Source of the DNA: OMOG01 sp041485845
GTDB taxonomy: Bacteria; Acidobacteriota; Terriglobia; Bryobacterales; Bryobacteraceae
Assembly (NCBI GenBank): GCA_041485845.1
Contig: JBGPKH010000358.1
Location: forward strand, 1 to 8,988
Direction of reading: 5' to 3'
Length of the DNA: 8,988 bases
Shown here: piece after piece, positions 6,957 through 8,988 of the stretch
Numbering within the stretch: the first letter of the stretch is position 1
How the letters are laid out: each line of letters begins with the position of its first letter
The notes under the pieces: model-generated
What the model was told of the DNA's origin: nothing
Seen by the model: the letters and a program-made list of their open reading frames with translations, nothing else
The model's database searches: none
Translations under genes and position numbers: made by a program

Positions 6957-7574
6957 TCATCGCGTTGGCGGCCAGCGCGGTGTGAAGGTGCGGAACCTGT
7001 CCACCGTGCGTGCGAGGCTTGGAGAACCTTCTGCCGCGGCGTCGATATCCCAGCCGGATACGACAAACTCGATGAGACACCCGTTATAGTCGGGGCCGAC
7101 CCTCGCGGTGCTGCCTGGTTTTGGAGCAATGCGCTCACGGATGTCACGCAGGCGGGACATGCGGGCCAGGCTGATCAAGGCCGCCTTTGGGTCCGCCAGC
7201 CCGTCAACATCTTCAGGCACGCGTTTCCGCGCAACGGCGAGAAAATCCGCAAAATTGGAGCGATCGGCCAGGAGCCAGGACTCGACCTCACGAACCGCTA
7301 CACGGATGAGCAAATTGTGATGTCGAGGTACTCGAAGCCAGTCGCCGATCAGGGCCCGTGGGCAAGGATATTGGTCGAGGTCGGTCAGCAGGATGAAGGG
7401 GATTCCAGCCGCGGCACGATTCCACCCGTGGGCCGTACTCCGCAAGTATCCGAATCCACCCCGCCCGTACACCGTGCCGATCGCATACCCTCTCTCGGTG
7501 GACGCCAGAATCTTGCGGACGACTGCCTCGCTCAACTGATCCTCAACTGCAAGATTCACGGGAATCGGATTCAT
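6957..7574 (-). CDS. TOPRIM-like / DUF4276-like partner of the AAA ATPase
   Basis: A 205-residue soluble protein. Visible motifs: VEDQLSE (10-16), where an acidic residue follows a hydrophobic strand, LLTDLDQ (62-68), and the acidic VREVESWLLAD (94-104). This order of a Glu strand, a DxD strand and a later acidic helix is what TOPRIM-like proteins show, and small proteins of this kind (DUF4276 and relatives, DUF4435 in PARIS) are encoded beside OLD/RecF-like ATPases. A conserved-looking C-terminal part follows: DPK (128-130), PKPGSTARVGPDYN (151-164) and SPSLARTVDRF (184-194). The exact Pfam family was not settled. The ATG overlaps the ATPase stop as ATGA (7571-7574), so the two are translationally coupled and probably work together. 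Probable role: nuclease or toxin effector controlled by the ATPase. The function is inference. Confidence 0.65.
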   Translation of the reverse strand: MNPIPVNLAVEDQLSEAVVRKILASTERGYAIGTVYGRGGFGYLRSTAHGWNRAAAGIPFILLTDLDQYPCPRALIGDWLRVPRHHNLLIRVAVREVESWLLADRSNFADFLAVARKRVPEDVDGLADPKAALISLARMSRLRDIRERIAPKPGSTARVGPDYNGCLIEFVVSGWDIDAAAEGSPSLARTVDRFRTFTPRWPPTR

Positions 7575-8716
7575 TCCAATAGGTCGAGTTGGCGAAGTCC
7601 GGGCGGAATCGTCTTCGGCAACGCGGCATCGGCGACACTATGACCGCCTTCCAGGAGTAAACGCACTTCGCGATCGTCCGAGGCGAGATGCGCTTCCGTG
7701 CCCTCGTGGCCAGGAACTAACATGATGACTTCTTCACCGCCAATGCCCTTCTCCGACAGCAAGTCCCAACTATGGGTGCTGATGAAGATCTGGCGCTTTC
7801 TCTTACGTTGAAGCCGAAAGAACAAAGCAGGGAGCCTGCTGACGATTTCCTTGTGCAACGAAAGTTCGGGTTCTTCGAGCAGCAGCGGCGAATCGCCATC
7901 CAGCAACGACCAAAAGAGTCCGATCAAGCGCAGCGTGCCATCGGAGAACTGATCCTCTCGCTGGCGCCCGGCATTCGGCCGCCAATGCTCGTAAACAGCC
8001 TCCAGATGGGGCACCCCGGCTTCATCCTTGGTGTCGGTAAGGTTCTTGAGGTTGGGGACCGCCTCTTGCAAAGCACTTTGAATCCGACTTAGCCGTGATT
8101 TCCGCGTCTTCTCCGTGGTCTTGGCGACGAGTTCGAGAAAATTGCGGCCGTAAGGATCTTCCGGAATGCTGGGGCCCTGGAACGCCTCCGGATGCCGGAG
8201 CAACTGTGGCACCAGATGGAGATACCGGATGGACTCAAGAAAGCGGGCGACCTCGCGGAACTCGGCGTTTGCGCTTATCTGCTCGAGATGAGTCTGTGTC
8301 AACCGCTCGACATCGTCCAGGTCATGCGAATCCGGTCTTTCCAGGATCAACCGGTTCGCTTTCCAGACCTTTTCGTAGCGGAGTATTGGGTGGCGGTAAC
8401 CACGGACCTGTTGAGTGATCCCGATTGCGTACCTCCATGCGCAACCGTGTCCGTTGTCGGATAGCTCAACCTCCAACTCAACGTCGGGTTCTCTCCTGGC
8501 CGCCAGGCAACGCACCTTGGAAAGGCCGCCTCGTTGGGAGATGCCGCGCTGCAGACCGCCACCCGCCTTGGCAACGTCCCGGAGGAAGCGCAGCGCGTCG
8601 AGTAGATTCGACTTGCCCGAAGCATTGGGCCCAATGAGGAACACGCGCTCCGCCAACGATACGTCGGCGCTGCGAAAATTGCGCCAGTTCTTCAGCACCA
8701 AGTGGGATATGATCAT
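7571..8716 (-). CDS. OLD/RecF-like AAA ATPase (AAA_15/AAA_21 type), probable defence sensor
   Basis: A 381-residue ABC-type ATPase. Order: MIISHLVLKNWRNFRSAD start typical of RecF/SMC-like ATPases, Walker A GPNASGKSN (29-37), a middle part without recognised domain (about 75-250), ABC signature FSDGT (257-261), Walker B LLLEEPE (278-284) with the catalytic Glu, and the switch histidine STHS (313-316). It lacks the C-terminal TOPRIM domain of full OLD proteins; that role may be taken by the next gene, whose ATG overlaps its stop. This two-gene layout recalls PARIS (AriA-AriB) and other ATPase plus TOPRIM defence pairs. GGAG (8722-8725) lies five bases before the ATG. It is the first gene of the minus-strand cassette and shows no damage. 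Confidence 0.85.
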   Translation of the reverse strand: MIISHLVLKNWRNFRSADVSLAERVFLIGPNASGKSNLLDALRFLRDVAKAGGGLQRGISQRGGLSKVRCLAARREPDVELEVELSDNGHGCAWRYAIGITQQVRGYRHPILRYEKVWKANRLILERPDSHDLDDVERLTQTHLEQISANAEFREVARFLESIRYLHLVPQLLRHPEAFQGPSIPEDPYGRNFLELVAKTTEKTRKSRLSRIQSALQEAVPNLKNLTDTKDEAGVPHLEAVYEHWRPNAGRQREDQFSDGTLRLIGLFWSLLDGDSPLLLEEPELSLHKEIVSRLPALFFRLQRKRKRQIFISTHSWDLLSEKGIGGEEVIMLVPGHEGTEAHLASDDREVRLLLEGGHSVADAALPKTIPPGLRQLDLLE

Positions 8717-8726
8717 CCGAACTCCA

Positions 8727-8754
8727 ATTGTAGCGTCTTCAACGACGCAATCAA
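8727..8754 (-). promoter_or_regulatory. Possible promoter of the ATPase gene with a palindromic spacer
   Basis: On the minus strand TTGATT (8754-8749) and TACAAT (8732-8727) are 16 bp apart. The 16-bp spacer is itself an inverted repeat, GCGTC-gttgaa-GACGC (8748-8733), as expected for a repressor operator. A start about 7 bases after the -10 would give a very short leader and would leave out the GGAG at 8722-8725, so either the promoter or the ribosome site is not used as drawn. Confidence 0.35.
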
Positions 8755-8824
8755 AAGGAAGGGCAGGAGGTCAGGCCACGGTTCGGCGACAAGTCGAAGC
8801 TGGACCTCGTGCCGCGCTGTCATG

Positions 8825-8840
8825 GGCTACAGTGGTAGCC
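8825..8840 (+). other. Short hairpin directly before the rpsF-like start
   Basis: GGCTAC (8825-8830) and GTAGCC (8835-8840) form a perfect 6-bp stem with an AGTG loop, ending one base before ATG 8842. No Shine-Dalgarno is seen between it and the start. It may be chance. Confidence 0.3.
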
Positions 8841-8841
8841 G

Positions 8842-8988
8842 ATGAGTGACCAAGACAAGCCGGTCCCCGACCAGTTCGTGGAGCAGTTGCGAACCCAGTT
8901 GACCACCGCCGGCGCCACGGTGGACAAAATCGACAAGTGGGGCAAGCGGCGTCTGGCCTACCGGGTGGACAAGTATCGCGAAGGCAGC
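8842..8988 (+). pseudogene. Partial second rpsF copy with a foreign N-terminus (runs off window)
   Basis: ATG 8842 opens a frame of 49 codons to the window end. The first nine residues, MSDQDKPVP, do not match bS6 beyond MSD; the next 40 are identical to bS6 residues 26-65, including the WGKR-LAY motif. The first S6 strand (YEELFIIKP) is missing, so the product would not fold as a normal S6. The DNA of the shared part is identical, without even silent changes. No Shine-Dalgarno precedes it. Possible readings are a recent partial duplication, a fragment left by insertion of the accessory cassette, or an assembly chimera in which the true start belongs to another gene. The usual neighbour of rplI, dnaB, would be one candidate, but nine residues are too few to say. 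Confidence 0.5.
8867..8988 (+). repeat. 122-bp exact direct repeat, copy 2 (window right end)
   Basis: Identical to 3761-3882 within rpsF, same strand and same reading frame, 5106 bp away. The match begins at CCGACCAG and runs to the last base of the window. Confidence 0.98.

Noticed and set aside
6457..7080. Minus-strand frame of 207 codons bridging the gap between the TOPRIM-like and DUF262 genes
   Set aside because: It overlaps both neighbours out of frame and has no motif. The ATG at 6960 overlapping the stop of the TOPRIM-like gene is attractive, but the composition looks random.
1..8988. CRISPR array, rRNA, tRNA or transposase genes
   Set aside because: Looked for on both strands; no regularly spaced repeats, no cloverleaf and no transposase or integrase motifs were found.

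Overview
The window looks like a piece of an Acidobacteriota genome, probably near Solibacter/Bryobacterales. This is inferred from the style of the membrane Ser/Thr kinase (phrases such as NICTLHDVG and LVMEFIEG, and a C-terminal PD40-like propeller start) and from the GC-rich prs-rplY-pth-rpsF-rpsR-rplI gene order. No database search was possible.

Left part (1-1159, minus strand): the N-terminal 386 residues of a receptor-type Ser/Thr kinase that runs off the window. A 227-bp divergent intergenic region follows, with five C-runs (G-runs on the minus strand) and a good sigma70-like promoter (TTGACA-N18-TAGAAT) facing right.

Centre (1386-4932, plus strand): a compact housekeeping operon of PRPP synthetase, ribosomal protein bL25, peptidyl-tRNA hydrolase, and ribosomal proteins bS6, bS18 and bL9. 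Gaps are 65, 6, -4, 3 and 15 bp, so co-transcription is very likely. It makes PRPP for nucleotide synthesis together with translation proteins. A perfect 8-bp hairpin lies just after rplI.

Right part (5172-8716, minus strand, facing the operon): an accessory cassette in transcription order of an OLD/RecF-like AAA ATPase, a small TOPRIM-like acidic-motif protein (ATGA overlap with the ATPase gene), and, after a 240-bp gap, a DUF262 (GmrS-like) protein with a C-terminal HNH-type nuclease motif. This composition resembles anti-phage defence. The ATPase and TOPRIM-like pair recalls OLD/PARIS-type two-gene systems, and the DUF262-HNH protein recalls GmrSD/SspE-type enzymes. Whether all three form one system is not known.

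Right edge (8842-8988, plus strand): the last 122 bases are an exact copy of an internal part of rpsF (3761-3882). They are joined in frame to a new start and nine codons unlike those of rpsF. This is either a very recent partial duplication at the border of the accessory cassette or an assembly chimera at a contig end. It is the most important point to check.
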